Shown: positions 12,091 to 23,626 of the stretch, piece after piece
Layout: each line of letters opens with the position of its first letter
How positions within the stretch are numbered: position 1 is the stretch's first letter
Assembly (NCBI GenBank): GCA_019054805.1
Contig: JAHQIY010000004.1
Span: forward strand, 6,324,001-6,388,000
Origin: Brachionus manjavacas
Lineage: Eukaryota; Rotifera; Eurotatoria; Ploima; Brachionidae
DNA length: 64,000 nt
Direction of reading: 5' to 3'
Program-made: the position numbers and the translations under genes
The notes under the pieces: model-generated
Seen by the model: only the letters and a program-made list of their open reading frames with translations
Databases searched by the model: none
Told to the model about the DNA's origin: nothing

Positions 12091-13500
12091 ATTTTTAAAT
12101 CATTCCTTGTTCTTAATAGACGATTTTCTATTTCAAATCATCTTGAATGTAAATTCCTAAGTTCCTTCCACAATCCGACTCATTTAGTCCCTGTCACAAC
12201 CAAAATAATGTTTCATCGAGGAATTAGCGAAGTTCATCCAAAAATCATCAAATAACCCACTGATTTTACGATGAGACTATTAAATCCTCAATCATAAGTC
12301 ATATTTTTGTTAGATACTAACAAAAATATGACTTAAAAATAGGAGGAGTCACTATTTGAACCTTGCATGAACTTTGAGTCTATGTTTGAGTAATATTTAG
12401 AAAGCATATATGCTTTAAAAACTCAGTCATTAATTTTTCTTGACTAGTATTGTAGCTTATTTCTATTAAACACGCAAGTAGTCATTCATCGATTATTTGT
12501 TAAGCATACTCAATTTCTGTTAAGATTCGTTAATCAGAGTTATTCAAAAATCTTAAGCCAAGCTAAAATCACTTACTTTAAATTTTTTTCAAGTTAATCT
12601 TATTTTAATTTGCAATAGCAATTCTAGAAATTTTATTTATTTTTCCCTTCCCGTTGATCAAAAATTCAAGATTATTTAAATCAAGTAAAAAATTGGCTTT
12701 AACTTTAACTTAAAAACAAGCCTGGCCGAAATATCATCATCATTAAAAAAAATAACCATCTTTTTTCTGACAAATTAGACTTTGCTCAATTAACTAATTT
12801 GATTAATTAATATTTTTTTTTAAAGATTAGCCTAAATTAATAGAGAAATCGATTTGGGAAAAAATGAGTTATGGACCTAATCACATATCCGAATCGAATA
12901 CTTGGACTATTGAAGTCAACGACAAGCTCTCGTCTAGTCGAGACAAATTCAACAACTCAAGTTAACCGTGGTCAAAAAAGCAAAATCACACGACTAGAGA
13001 TGCCGACTTTAATAAGTAGTACAATACGGCAAAGAGAACTTTAAAATTATTGTTAAATGATGAGAAACCATAAACCACAATTTTTTAACAGTTTTTGTTA
13101 ATAATATTAGTTATAAATTTTTTTTCTTAATTTAAATCAAAATTGTATATTTTATTTACAAAGTATAATAAAATTAATTTTTTGTTTTTTATGAGAATAA
13201 ATTTTTTAATAGTTAATTTTGAATTTTTTTAAACAGGCTTAAGTATTTTGTTATTTTTTTCAAAAATATTTTTTATAAATTAAGTTAAAATAAAGAAATA
13301 ACAATTGATAAATTACTTTTAAATTTATTTTAACTCGATGAAAAAAAATTTATTGAAATATATGAAAAACCGATGAAATTTATGTTTTTCATCGATGTAA
13401 CATAATGAATCCGCTCACTCCTCATCGATGATAACTCGATGAATTTTTTTTTTTTTCATTGATGCAACATCAAGTTTTAATTGACTGGGGTGCCTGAGAA
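12091..13500. other. Gene-free stretch with a perfect hairpin and ATCGAT-containing repeats
   Basis: No coding signal was recognised. It holds the 19-bp hairpin at 12295-12335 and, at 13370-13465, several copies of TCATCGATG-like motifs interleaved with long T runs. The portion 12850-13060 is less AT-rich than its surroundings but carries no recognisable frame. Confidence 0.5.
12295..12335. repeat. Perfect 19-bp inverted repeat with 3-nt loop
   Basis: The arm 12295-12313 (taagtcatatttttgttag) is matched exactly by the reverse complement of 12317-12335, with the loop ATA. Confidence 0.9.
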
Positions 13501-13539
13501 TAAATTGACTAATTAAACTTTTTGTTACTTTGGCCTTTA

Positions 13540-14010
13540 TGAAAAACAGTTTTCAACATTAAGCTGAGTAGACCAATCTTCAGACCACCTTATCAATGCC
13601 GTTTTGAAGCCCAAGGAATGAATCAAAGTTTTTAATTAATGATAAAATCTTTGTATCATCAGCATTTGCTTCAAAAATATTTGAAATGATCTCTAACATA
13701 TCGTTAATGTAGATGGCAAAAAGAAGAGGACCCAAAACCGAGTCCTGAGGAATTCCACTTTCAACACCTAACTAAGACTCGCATCATCAAGAACAATTCT
13801 TTATGACCTTCCAGTTAAAATGAACGCTTCCACTCAACAATTCTTTATCCTAGGCCAAAATATCTAAGCTTATATTCGAGTTTCCTGTGAGAAACCTTAT
13901 CAAAAACTTTTACAAAATCCGTATAGACTTTATACACAGCAAAAACTTTAGAGAATGCTTCTGTAAATAGATCAATAGTCTCAGACAGGTTAGTGGTTTA
14001 GGTGTACATG
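13540..14010 (-). mobile_element. Non-LTR retrotransposon reverse transcriptase catalytic-core relic
   Basis: Reading the minus strand from about 14010 there is TDFVKVFDKVSHRKLEYKL, then after several stops GIPQDSVLGPLLFAIYIND and, further on, EANADDTKILSLI. These correspond to RT blocks AFDxV, PQGSxLGP and YADD. The ADD pair is intact, but stops and frame breaks make it non-functional. It may belong to the same insertion as the 11822-12090 fragment, but about 1.4 kb of unrelated sequence separates them. Confidence 0.85.
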
Positions 14011-14058
14011 ATTTTTGGAAGACGAAATCAAATTTTTATTTAAAAAATGATCTAAAAT

Positions 14059-14465
14059 TTTCTCTTTCGAAATACCCTCTAAAATCTGGCATTTTGAAGT
14101 TTATGATCAATTTTTGATGCTCAAAATGATTAAATCAAGTTTTAATTATAAAATAAGTTGTTATTTCGTAATAGAATTAGTGCATAAAAACATTTTTGGG
14201 TTTACACACTTTGTTAAATCTAGAGGTAAACTCTGCACAAAAGTCTGCAAAAAATAACTCAGTTAAATTAGTATCATTTAGATGATGTGCACTCTGCAAT
14301 GTTAAAGATTTAACAAAGTTAATAATCCAAAAATATACCTCTGCAATTATAATTTTAAATAATAACAATTTATTTAATAATTAAAGCTTGTTTGATCATT
14401 TTGAGCATCAAAAATTAAACTTCAAAATGTCCTAAAATCTTGCAAATAATACAAGTTAGAGAAGC
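14059..14465. repeat. Large imperfect foldback (arms about 165 bp)
   Basis: The left part (14059-14225) is matched by the reverse complement of the right part (about 14300-14465). Shared blocks include TTTTTGATGCTCAAAATGAT, ATTTTGAAGTTTA and ACTTTGTTAAATCT. The spacer holds two copies of a CTCTGCA motif. The arms have diverged by scattered substitutions and small indels. It looks like a MITE or foldback element inserted upstream of the K2P gene. The minus-strand ORF spanning it is a by-product. Confidence 0.8.
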
Positions 14466-14911
14466 ATTAAAAAAAATAATTCAAATCTCTAAAATTTCTA
14501 TTTCCTATTTCTTTTGTTTTTTTTTCAATCTGAAGGATCTTGTGATACAAATCCAAATAAACACAATAAAGTTTTTTCAATCACAAGTTTTTTTTTAAAT
14601 CAGCGATTTTCTAATCTCTAGCAGAATATCTGACAGTCCTATTTTATCTTGAAATTTTTTAATTATGTTAAAGAGGTAAATTTTATTTTAAATTAAAAGA
14701 AGACATTTTGTCCTAAAATGCATGAAAAAAATTTTTAATATCGATTGTCTACTGTTAGCTTGTATAAAGATTAAAATCGATAAATAATTATTAATTGAAT
14801 ATAAATTATGCTAAGAAAAAATCAAATATAAAAATATTATTCTCTAGATTTCATCTTTAATCAAGAAATCGCTTCGAAATTTTTCTTACATATTGGCTAA
14901 ACCACTTAGGC

Positions 14912-16024
14912 ATGCTTTACTTGGTCAAAACATCAAACAGCCGATTGCTCCTGCTGATCACGTTTTACATCATCTATTTATTTCTCGGCGCAATTGTCTT
15001 AGATAATTTGGAATCGCCTCATGAGGCGCAACTTATCAATGAATTGAATAGATATGTTGAAAATTTTCGCCACCGACACAATGACTGTCTGCCAGTAGAT
15101 GAGCTTAACGAATTCATTCAACTAGTAAGCACGGCTAATGACCAAGGCGTGCCTGCTTTAAAAAATGTGTCCAAAGAGCAAAATTGGAGTTTCGGTCAGG
15201 CGTTTTTTTTCTCAGGAACTGTACTGACCACCATAGGATATGGAGATGTTTACCCTCAGACTCAATTGGGCAAAATTTTTTGCATCGCTTTTGCCTCAAT
15301 CGGCATTCCGATCACTTTACTGCTTTTGTATGCCATTATTGAGAGACTAATGGTCAAAACATCAAGAGCACTGGACATTTTTATCAACAAAGTACAGCCT
15401 GCTCTTAACACAGCTTCTCTCATGTCAAAACCAATAGAGAGATCTCATATGCATATATTGTTCGCTTTTCTCTGCACCTTCATAGTTCTTGTCTTTTTTT
15501 TGCTGATTCCGGCCGCCATTTACTCAGATATTGAAGGCTGGTCATTTTTAAATGCTTTCTATTATTGCTTTATTTCACTTAGCACAGTTGGTCTCGGAGA
15601 CTATGTACCAGGAGATTCGAACTTGCAAAAACACAGACATCTTTACAAGATATTTTCAACCTTGTATCTAATCATTGGAGTTATGGTCATGGTTTGGTTA
15701 CTTCAGATTTACAGTGAAACGCCCGAGTTTAACTTTTATAAATTCTTCACGCTAAGTAAAGATGGCATTTTGACGCATCACATCGAGACAGTGCATCCTG
15801 CTGCATCCTTTTCTAAATTTGAGTCTTCACACTTGGACAACAAAGGGTCCGAGGCGGCAATTCCTTACGGAAAATACTCAAATGAAAAGAATGAAGTTTA
15901 TGATCCAATAGATTCGCCAAAAATCGCTCACTTACCAAATGATTCTGAGCAAATCTTAGATGGTTCAAATAGCAATTCTAACTATCTGTCTACAGGTTCG
16001 TTCGATCCGCCAATTCAACAATAG
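14912..16024 (+). CDS. KCNK1: TWIK-type two-pore-domain potassium channel
   Basis: A 370-residue, uninterrupted frame. Order of parts: TM1 at about 12-30; an extracellular cap with the conserved cap cysteine C59 and N-glycosylation sites NVS (85) and NWS (91); pore 1 with TTIGYGD (106-112); TM2 (GIPITLLLLY); TM3; pore 2 with STVGLGD (224-230) followed by YVPG and LYKI, a TWIK (KCNK1/6) signature; TM4; and a cytosolic Ser/Asn-rich tail. K2P dimers form background K+ leak channels in the plasma membrane. TWIK-1 has Thr118 in its first filter (TTGYG); here the equivalent residue is Ile, as in most K2Ps, so the unusual Na+ leak behaviour of TWIK-1 is not expected (inference). A possible acceptor (cacttag) just before the ATG suggests a 5' UTR intron. 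Confidence 0.95.
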   Translation: MLYLVKTSNSRLLLLITFYIIYLFLGAIVLDNLESPHEAQLINELNRYVENFRHRHNDCLPVDELNEFIQLVSTANDQGVPALKNVSKEQNWSFGQAFFFSGTVLTTIGYGDVYPQTQLGKIFCIAFASIGIPITLLLLYAIIERLMVKTSRALDIFINKVQPALNTASLMSKPIERSHMHILFAFLCTFIVLVFFLLIPAAIYSDIEGWSFLNAFYYCFISLSTVGLGDYVPGDSNLQKHRHLYKIFSTLYLIIGVMVMVWLLQIYSETPEFNFYKFFTLSKDGILTHHIETVHPAASFSKFESSHLDNKGSEAAIPYGKYSNEKNEVYDPIDSPKIAHLPNDSEQILDGSNSNSNYLSTGSFDPPIQQ

Positions 16025-16690
16025 ATTAGACAAGAATTCTAAAATAAAAACTCGAGTGCGTGTTATCAGCCTAATTGTTTTTTTCAGCTAGCCCAATATT
16101 TTATTATTAATTTAACAACAATTTCTTTAATAGTCTCATTTTTTTTCTATTAAAAAGTGTTAGAAAATCTTTAGGATAAATCTTTTAAATGTAAATTAGT
16201 ATTTTTTTTGTAATAATTAATCTATTAAATCAATTGAATTTTTTTTGGATAAAATATTGTTAGTCAATAATTGATTAAAAAAAAATTCCAAACGAGTCGA
16301 AATAGGTTGTTTAAATTTTACAATTTAGATTTTTTTTATTCATTAGATTTGAACTGTTTGAATTCTTAAAAATTAATATGTTGTTTTAGTTAAATAGTAA
16401 CTTATTAATAATCTGTTTGAATAATAAATATTTAATGTAAATTTTAATAAATAATTGCACATGATATTTCTGTTGTTATTTATTTTCAATAATGAATTAA
16501 ACAAAGCTGAATCAACTCAAATCTAGGTATTCTTTGAATATTTTATAAAAAAAATAAAAAATGTTTCTTTAAAGATATTTTAATCAATTGCAACGATTCG
16601 ACAGAGATTAACTTTTTTTTTTTAAATTTATTCTATTTAAAAATTAAATAGCTAAAAATTTAATAAACATTATTGAATTGACATGATGTT
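16025..16690. other. Intergenic, no gene seen
   Basis: AT-rich 3' flank of the K2P gene. An AATAAA-like signal lies at about 16042, and no other feature was recognised. Confidence 0.5.
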
Positions 16691-16699
16691 TTTTGGTAA

Positions 16700-17650
16700 T
16701 TTTTCCTGTAAATTACGTAAAATTCCGTAAAAAAGTAGTAATCTATGTAATTTTAATTTATTTAATTTTTAATTTACAAAAGAAAATTTACGAAATTTAT
16801 CTGTAAAATTAAGTAAAATTTCCTTAATTTTTACTTTTTTACGCTAATCGTAAACATTAACCTAATTAAAATTTAATTATTTTCAAAAAAAAATTGTTTT
16901 ATTAATTTATTTTATTAATATTTAGAAATTTTTAATCATTTATTTTTTAATTTTTTTTGTTTTTTTTTCGCGAGGAAGCTCTATCATTTTTTAAGCTATT
17001 TTTAGCGTTGACCAAGCTAAATTAATACCTATGCTAAGTGGAGCAAATTTTTTTAAAATGATTTAAAATGTTTAAATTAAATATTATAAAAAATAAAATA
17101 AGAATTTTAAAAGTATCAAATTTAATTTAAAGGGTTAAATCTCCTCCAAAATCTCCATATTTAAATCCAATAGAGATGTAATGGAATGAGTTAAAAGCTT
17201 TTGTAAGTAAAAAAGCAATCAATAATGAAAAAGATGCTTACGAAGCAATATTTGAATTTAACAGACTGCTTAAGCCTGCAAAATGCCGCTGTTAAATAGA
17301 TCATCTTAAAAAGGTTAAAATTTGATATTTGTATTTCAAGTATATGTAATTAAATTTTAACTAGGTAATTCCCATATTAATTGAGAAAAAATGTTTATTG
17401 ATCAAATAAATTTTTTAAAACTTTAATATTTTACTTTTTTTACTTACTTACACCTTTTATTACCATTTTTTACTGAAGAAAAAATGTGAATTTATGAAAA
17501 ATTACGGAATTTTACGAAAAATTGTTTAACAGAAAAAAAACCTCTTTTTATCGAACGAATGATTCTTCGAAATTAGGAAAAAACGATAATTTTTGGAAAT
17601 TAAGGTAATTTTACGTAAATTTTTGAATTATTCAGAAAAATTTCCTAATT
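16700..17650 (+). mobile_element. Degenerate Tc1/mariner-like element
   Basis: At about 17130-17320 the plus strand reads SPPKSPYLNPIEM, a stop, then WNELKAFVSKKA and NRLLKPAKC. This corresponds to the SPDLNPIExxW block at the third catalytic position of DD34D/E transposases. A 15-bp sequence at 16716-16730 (cgtaaaattccgtaa) recurs exactly inverted at 17502-17516, flanking the relic, and further TTACGTAA-like motifs sit outside it. With internal stops and most of the transposase missing, it cannot be active. The true ends are uncertain. Confidence 0.65.
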
Positions 17651-19678
17651 TTCTTTGGTAATTTATTATTTAGCTCATTATCAATTTCGATCTGATTGTG
17701 CTACCGATTATTGAGGATACTCTTCAATCAAAACTATGTTTTTTTTTGTAAAAAATACCACTTTAATGAAAATTTTTAGAAATCATCAATGAGTAAGTGA
17801 AAATTTAATGAATAATGAATAATTGTTCTATAAAACAGGTGTAAAAATTTAACTCGTAGTCGTACTGTATCGTAAATTATTTTAAAGTTTTAAAAAATAA
17901 AAATTAATTCAATAAATTTTTCTTATACTTTAATTAAAAAGAAGTTCTCCTTCTTTATATTAAAATAAATGAAAAAGTAAATAAAATAAACAGATTAAAA
18001 GGCATTATATTTTAAAATATACGGTAAATAAAGAAGACAAATTAAAAGAAGTTTAGTTTTTATCCAAAAATATAGTAAATATTTCTCATTTTTTTTGAAA
18101 AATTATTCTATTTTAATAAGTTTTCTCTAAAAATTTAATTTAGACAAATTAATGACCAAATTTAAACGAGGATACTCAAAAATTATCACTAAAAGAAGGT
18201 TTTTAAGTATTTTTTTGTTTTAAATTTATTGCAGAAGCATATTTTAAAAGTGAACATTCAATGCATTTAACTGAATATTTTATATCTGCAAATCTCTGCA
18301 AAAAATTTATGCATTCTTAATAATTCATAATAATTGGATATGGTTTAACACTGTTTTTTTCAATTTAAAATTCTTAAAAATCTTTTTTAAGTCTTTTTAA
18401 CAGGTTATTTAAAGGATGTAATTTAATTAAACCTGTTATATCAATAATTATATACAATCGTCATATGGATATTTAAATTAAAGATTTTAATTAATTAATT
18501 TTAATTATAACTAATAGTTCTGTAATATTCAACATAATCCCTTAAACAGGACTCCGCTCGTTTAATTTTTTTATGATGACTTAATAATTTTACTTATTAA
18601 AGTAAGCTTGAATTTTTAACCTGTATCTTAATCTATCTTTAAATGTTGAACATTTTCAAGAGAATTTAAACTTTTAGAAAGTATTTTATTTTGGGTAAAA
18701 TATCAAAATTTGAAAACATGTTCTATCAAAAAAATTAAAAAAAGCTTGGTCAAAACTAGCTCCAGCTTTAATTCGTTTTAAAATTCAAACCAGTTTTTAA
18801 AATTAAGTTTAATTTCCGAATAGTCGACTAGCTCTAGGCCTAATTATTTTAGATCTGTGGGTTAAATGTATCATCATATTGTTGCAGATTTTTACAAAAA
18901 TCTGGATATTAATGTGCAAACTACCAAAATTATTGTTACCTTATAATGAACATTACTCAAAAATAAAGTGAGTTAACTATGCTGAATAAATGAGAGACAA
19001 GAGCCTAGGACAAGCATCATTTGGAAAGAATTCATTTTAAATTCTATTCTTAAATTTTTAGTACTTTTTTATTTTTAAATTTATTAAATTTTATTTTATT
19101 TATTCAAAAAAGTTTTTGCATTTTTGATGGAACTAGGAGATTAATAGTAAGAGAACGGCTTATAAAATAATGAATTCTAGGTGATGATTTGTAAAAAATT
19201 AAATAATTAGCTTAAAAATATAAGTCAAAAAATCACCGGTTTATCAGACAGAATAACGAATTCTAATAGTTGAAAGTTTTATCTTAAATCAAATATGTAT
19301 AATCAAAGTTGTTCCCTAAAACTCGTTTTTTTTTTTAAATTGCAGATTTAAGAAAATACCTGAAATTACTTATCAATAAAAATAGAATCTAAATTTTGGT
19401 CATTTTTTATTTAAATTGTATGTTTATTCGTGTTAAGCAAAAATAAGATTGGATTTGAGCAGATATTTTATCAGATTTAATTTCTAAATTTTTATATATT
19501 TGTCCAAATAAAAATTAAAAACATTTAGCTTTGTCTATAATTAAATATCAATAAAAAACGTACATAGATTTCCATTTTTGGTCAAAATTTAAATAAGTTC
19601 CTAGAGAAGAGAATGTTTTTTTTGTAAATTTAAATATTCAATCGTGTTAATTTGGAAATTTTTTTAGTTAATTAATTA
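17651..19678. other. 2-kb gene-free stretch
   Basis: Extremely AT-rich. I see no open frame with a protein signature, no tRNA and no tandem array. Confidence 0.55.
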
Positions 19679-20404
19679 TCACTCACATCCTCCATTAGCA
19701 CAAATGTTGTTCAATGTCAGTTTAGCTTCAGGGACATCGTGCTTAGCTGCATGTTCAATCAGTCGTTTTGCTTCACTAAAATTTAGAAATTTTTCATGAA
19801 AGCCTATTTTTGTTTTATAACAATTTACCTTTCATTAATACCAGCTCTAAAACCTTTAAAATGTCCCACCGCCAAATTATAAGAAGCATGAGGATGTCCT
19901 TGGTTTGCTGCTGCTTTATATAGTTCCATTGCCTTTTCGTGATCTCTTTCCACTCCGACTCCTTAAGTTTAATAATTTTAAATCCTTAAAACAAACTTTT
20001 TCAATACCGTGTAAATATCTATTTGCTAATTCATGTTGGGCAGTATCATATCCTAAATAAGAATATCCTTTTAGCATATTGACATGCATATGTTCAAAAT
20101 AGTAGTACGCATAGAATAATAATGCTATAGCTAAGACGACCAGTAAAACCTTTTAAATTTCTAAATTAATTTTTATCACTTTTGTTTATCAAATAAAGAT
20201 TACTTGAACAGCTATACACCACCATGGATCAGGTCGCCTTTTACGAGCTAAATACACTTTGCCACCATAAGGTAAATCATCATCGCTATCATTATCATAG
20301 TCTAGGTTGCCATATATTTTCTCCAAAAGAGCTTCTTCTTCTTCCTCTTTATACACTGTATTTCTTCTTTTCAGATTACTGTTATCACTCGATGCCTTTT
20401 GCAT
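19679..20404 (-). CDS. Small Sel1-repeat single-pass membrane protein
   Basis: Four exons on the minus strand: 20404-20204, 20149-20008, 19961-19829 and 19775-19679, giving 190 residues. The N-terminal ~65 residues are acidic and hydrophilic (YKEEEEEALLEKIYGNLDYD). A transmembrane helix (VLLVVLAIALLFYAYYYF) follows at the start of exon 2. The C-terminal half is Sel1-like (TPR-related) repeats: RYLHGVGVERDHEKAMELY, KAAANQGHPHASYNLAVGHF and EAKRLIEHAAKHDVPEAKL. The fold is a protein-protein scaffold, and the topology suggests an ER or other endomembrane tail-out protein. I do not recognise a named orthologue. Phases across all three introns are consistent. Confidence 0.85.
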
Positions 20405-21199
20405 TTTGATTTTAATTTTTTATTTTTAAAACTTGAGTTTTGAACATTAAATATGGCAATAATATAAGATTTTATAAATTCAAATTGGAAAAATCGATAT
20501 TTTGCCTTTAAATTAAAATTTTATCCAAAAATCAAGTTATTGTTAATATTTGATTTTAAAAATATAGTGTGACACAATTCACTTTTCTCAAAATCAAAAA
20601 TTAAATTAATTTTCGATTTTAAGAAAATAGTAACTTTTTGATCAGCAACAATTGGGGAAAATATTATGCGGCTGGATAAAAAAAATTCATTTTGTTTTTC
20701 GGAGCAATTTATTTTTTAATAAAAAGTTTAGAAATTTTTGGCTATATTAGTTAATTAAGTCTTGCACCAAAGGCTCTTTTGAATAATTATTGTACATTTC
20801 AACTAAGACAAATTTTAACAATGCTAATTTTTTTCTGCAGCTTTGCATTTATTCAAATCGTTTTAAAGGTTCTGTGAACAAAACCATAAAGGTATGCTAA
20901 ATAGCTGAGATAGTTTGAAAAATATTTGAAATTTAATGGCTATCAATAAATTTCCAATTAGTTAGCACGCTTCGAATTCTGAGCGCACACGAGAGCTTTA
21001 TATTAGATCTTAATTCTAAATGTAAAAATTACTTAGCTTCTTTGTATTATAAAAACCTAATCTATGTTTCTAAATAATTATTTTCCAAATTTTATTATTG
21101 TTGTTTTAAATTTTTACAAAAAATATAAAAAAACAGAGTAAAAACGAGTCTAATTCAACAAAATCTAAATTAAATAAATATTCAAGATAACCTTTAGAA
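20405..21199. other. Divergent intergenic region, no gene seen
   Basis: Lies between the start codons of the Sel1-repeat gene (-) and GINS3 (+), so it probably holds both promoters. No specific motif was assigned. Confidence 0.5.
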
Positions 21200-21867
21200 A
21201 TGCAATCAGATTGTTACAGAAATGGTTATTTCAACATTCAAGATATTATGGCTTCTCAGGAAAGAATATCATGTAAATTTGAGATCGATGTGCCCAACAT
21301 GGGTTTCTTGGACTCAAGTTCACACGACTCGAACATAAAAGTCGGATCCAAACTAGACTTGCCTTACTGGCTTGTAAAAGCAATTTACAATGAAAAATTT
21401 AAATTTGTTAATATTGATTTACCAAAGTGGTATAAAAAATTCTATCATGACATTTTAGAAGCCGATGCTTGTGTGGTCGATCTGAGAAAAATGGGACCTT
21501 ACTATTACGATTTCGGAGTTTTATTATTAAATTTAGTAGAAACAGATATTGGACTTAATATTGCTAGAACATTACTATCGGTAAAAAAATAACAAAAATT
21601 TTTTTATTTTTAAAATCTAGCTTATTTAAGTGTTTTCGTAGTCGATTTAGACGAATTATGGACTTATCGTCTCAAACAGATCACAGAGATTTGTATAAAG
21701 CCATCTCGAAATTGGATTTTACCGAAACTGAAATTTACAAAGCGGGACAAACCGATGCAAATGGTTTCATTCGATGGCAAAGGAGAGAATTCTGCAAACT
21801 GCTGCCTTCGATTATTGTCACTGCCAACAAAAACAAAAGAAAAAGGGCCGATAGTAATAACGAATAG
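21200..21867 (+). CDS. GINS3: GINS complex subunit 3 (Psf3)
   Basis: Two exons, 21200-21580 and 21631-21867, separated by a 50-nt phase-0 intron; 205 residues (human 216). Aligning to vertebrate Psf3: FNIQDIMASQERI near the N-terminus, VGSKLDLPYWLVKAIY, DLPKWYKKFY, VVDLRKMGPYYYDFGVLLL, then across the splice junction TLLS-CFRSRFRRIMD, and KAGQTDANGFIRWQRRE. GINS (Sld5-Psf1-Psf2-Psf3) is the CMG helicase component required for replication initiation and fork progression. The helix-rich A domain and the conserved core are complete, and nothing looks broken. Confidence 0.96.
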
Positions 21868-22320
21868 GGCCTTGAAAAGAATAAGCTTGTCGTTCGGTGT
21901 AAATCTTTTTATATGTTCACATTTTTTTGTATTTTTCTTCCTGCAAGTATTAATTACAATTGTATAAAATTTTTATAAAGTTTAGATTATCTATTATTTT
22001 AAAATATGAATTTTATGGTATTTTTTTTATCTAGAAATTTTGAACTTAAAATTTAAAAAATATTGTGTCCTGATCAAATATATAAAGAATTATGATTTTA
22101 CTTAAGAAATTTATTCGAAATTTAATTAATAAATGATAAATAATGACACACTTATAATTATTGATACCTTAATCAGAAAAAAAATTTTAATTATCTTCTT
22201 ATTATTTAATTTTGAAAAAAAACGAATTATGTCTTCCTCTGTGTCCGGTGAAAATATTCAATTCAGCTAAATATATTTTTAATACTTTAAGAGAATTAAA
22301 TTTGAATGAATCCTTTATGA
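21868..22320. other. Intergenic, no gene seen
   Basis: AT-rich 3' flank of GINS3, with no coding signal recognised. Confidence 0.5.
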
Positions 22321-22329
22321 GATTTTAAT

Positions 22330-22700
22330 TTAATAATTTCTCTATTGATGAAATAAAAAAGGCTGTAAATTAACTTCCTGGTTTCATTGGAATTCATACT
22401 AAAATCATCCAAAATATTTAAGAATTTTTGTTCTATTATTTTATGATCTATCTAATGGTTACCCAAATAAAAGATATTAACAACTGTCGAGGGATATCAG
22501 TCCTTTATACAATAGCGAAAATATCTTAAAAGCTTTTAGCAAAACAGATAAGTTATTATTTTGAATCGAAAATGATTTTCTTCAATGGACAACATAATTT
22601 AAGATTTGGACATTCTTGTTAAACAGTCATCAATTTAAAGGAATTAAAAATTAAATTACAAGTGAAGCAAAAAGCCGTCTTGAATGCCTCAGTGATAGCC
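22330..22700 (+). mobile_element. Non-LTR retrotransposon RT relic (plus strand)
   Basis: With frameshifts and stops the plus strand gives FSIDEIKKAVN, LPGFIGIHTKIIQNI, then DINNCRGISVLYTIAKI, KLLAKQISYYFESKMIF and FNGQHNLRFGHSC. These are the RT finger and NYRPISLLS/QxGFRxGxS blocks of jockey/CR1-type elements. The copy is decayed and ends before the YADD region. Confidence 0.85.
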
Positions 22701-22867
22701 GATCTAAATGTTAGATTAGTTTTGGTTAAATTTCAAAAATAAAAGCAACACTTTTTTTATCAAATGTATAAATATTAGTTTGAAAAATCTCAAAAAATTA
22801 AAGTAGTCCTTAATAACGATATTTTAATTAATTTAAATTACTACTGAGAAATAAGTTGTTTTGAAAA

Positions 22868-23626
22868 ATGGCTGATTACTTGGCATCAATATTTGGCACT
22901 GAAAAAGACAAAGTCAATTGTTCATTTTATTTTAAAATTGGAGCTTGCCGCCATGGTGAAAAGTGCTCCAAAGTCCATAACAAACCAACATTTAGTCAGA
23001 CAGTATTGCTCAAAAATTTGTACGTGAACCCATTGAGCACCACAGTTCGAACCCCGGACAACATTGTATTGGACCCCAACAATGAAGAGCAAGTTCAGAA
23101 GCATTTCGATGATATTTTCGAAGAGTTATTTATAGAAATGGAATCAAAGTATGGAGAGATTGAAGAAATGAATATATGTGACAATCTAAGTGAGCATTTG
23201 GCTGGGAATACATATGTAAAATTTCGCTATGAAGAAGACTCTGAAAAAGCTTGTCAGGACCTAAACAATAGATGGTTCAATGGCCGGCCAATATATGCAG
23301 AGCTATCGCCAGTAACAGATTTTCATGAAGCTTGTTGTAGGCAATATCAAATGGGCGAATGTCCAAGAGGAGGCTTTTGCAATTTCATGCATCTGAAACC
23401 AATATCAAATGCGTTAAGACGCAAACTGTATTCTGTAAAAAGCAGATCGAGATACCAAGATTATGATCATGACTATCGAGGTGATTATTCGCCATCGATG
23501 GACACTATGGGAGGTGGTGGAGCATATTATGATGAGTTATCGAGAAATAGTGGTAGATATGAAGATCGAGATTCGCGAAAGTCAAGATCACCTTCTAGAA
23601 AACATAGACGTTCTGGAAGGCATTAG
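22868..23626 (+). CDS. U2AF1: U2 snRNP auxiliary factor 35-kDa subunit (U2AF35)
   Basis: A 252-residue intronless frame. Order: MADYLASIFGTEKDKVNCSF; CCCH zinc finger 1 (CSFYFKIGACRHGEKCSKVH); an atypical RRM/UHM domain with the NNRWFNGRPIYAELSPV motif and the Trp-containing NNRWFN box; CCCH zinc finger 2 (CCRQYQMGECPRGGFCNFMH); then a short RS-like tail rich in Arg/Ser/Gly/Tyr. U2AF35 recognises the 3' splice-site AG with U2AF65. Residues equivalent to the human hot-spot positions S34 and Q157 are both unchanged (CSKVH and CRQYQ). A polyadenylation signal AATAAA lies at 23671. The absence of introns, while most neighbours are split, could reflect intron loss or retroposition, but the frame is intact and well conserved. 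Confidence 0.97.
   Translation: MADYLASIFGTEKDKVNCSFYFKIGACRHGEKCSKVHNKPTFSQTVLLKNLYVNPLSTTVRTPDNIVLDPNNEEQVQKHFDDIFEELFIEMESKYGEIEEMNICDNLSEHLAGNTYVKFRYEEDSEKACQDLNNRWFNGRPIYAELSPVTDFHEACCRQYQMGECPRGGFCNFMHLKPISNALRRKLYSVKSRSRYQDYDHDYRGDYSPSMDTMGGGGAYYDELSRNSGRYEDRDSRKSRSPSRKHRRSGRH

Noticed and set aside
14177..14368. 63-codon minus-strand ORF
   Set aside because: Lies entirely within the foldback element and has no protein signature.
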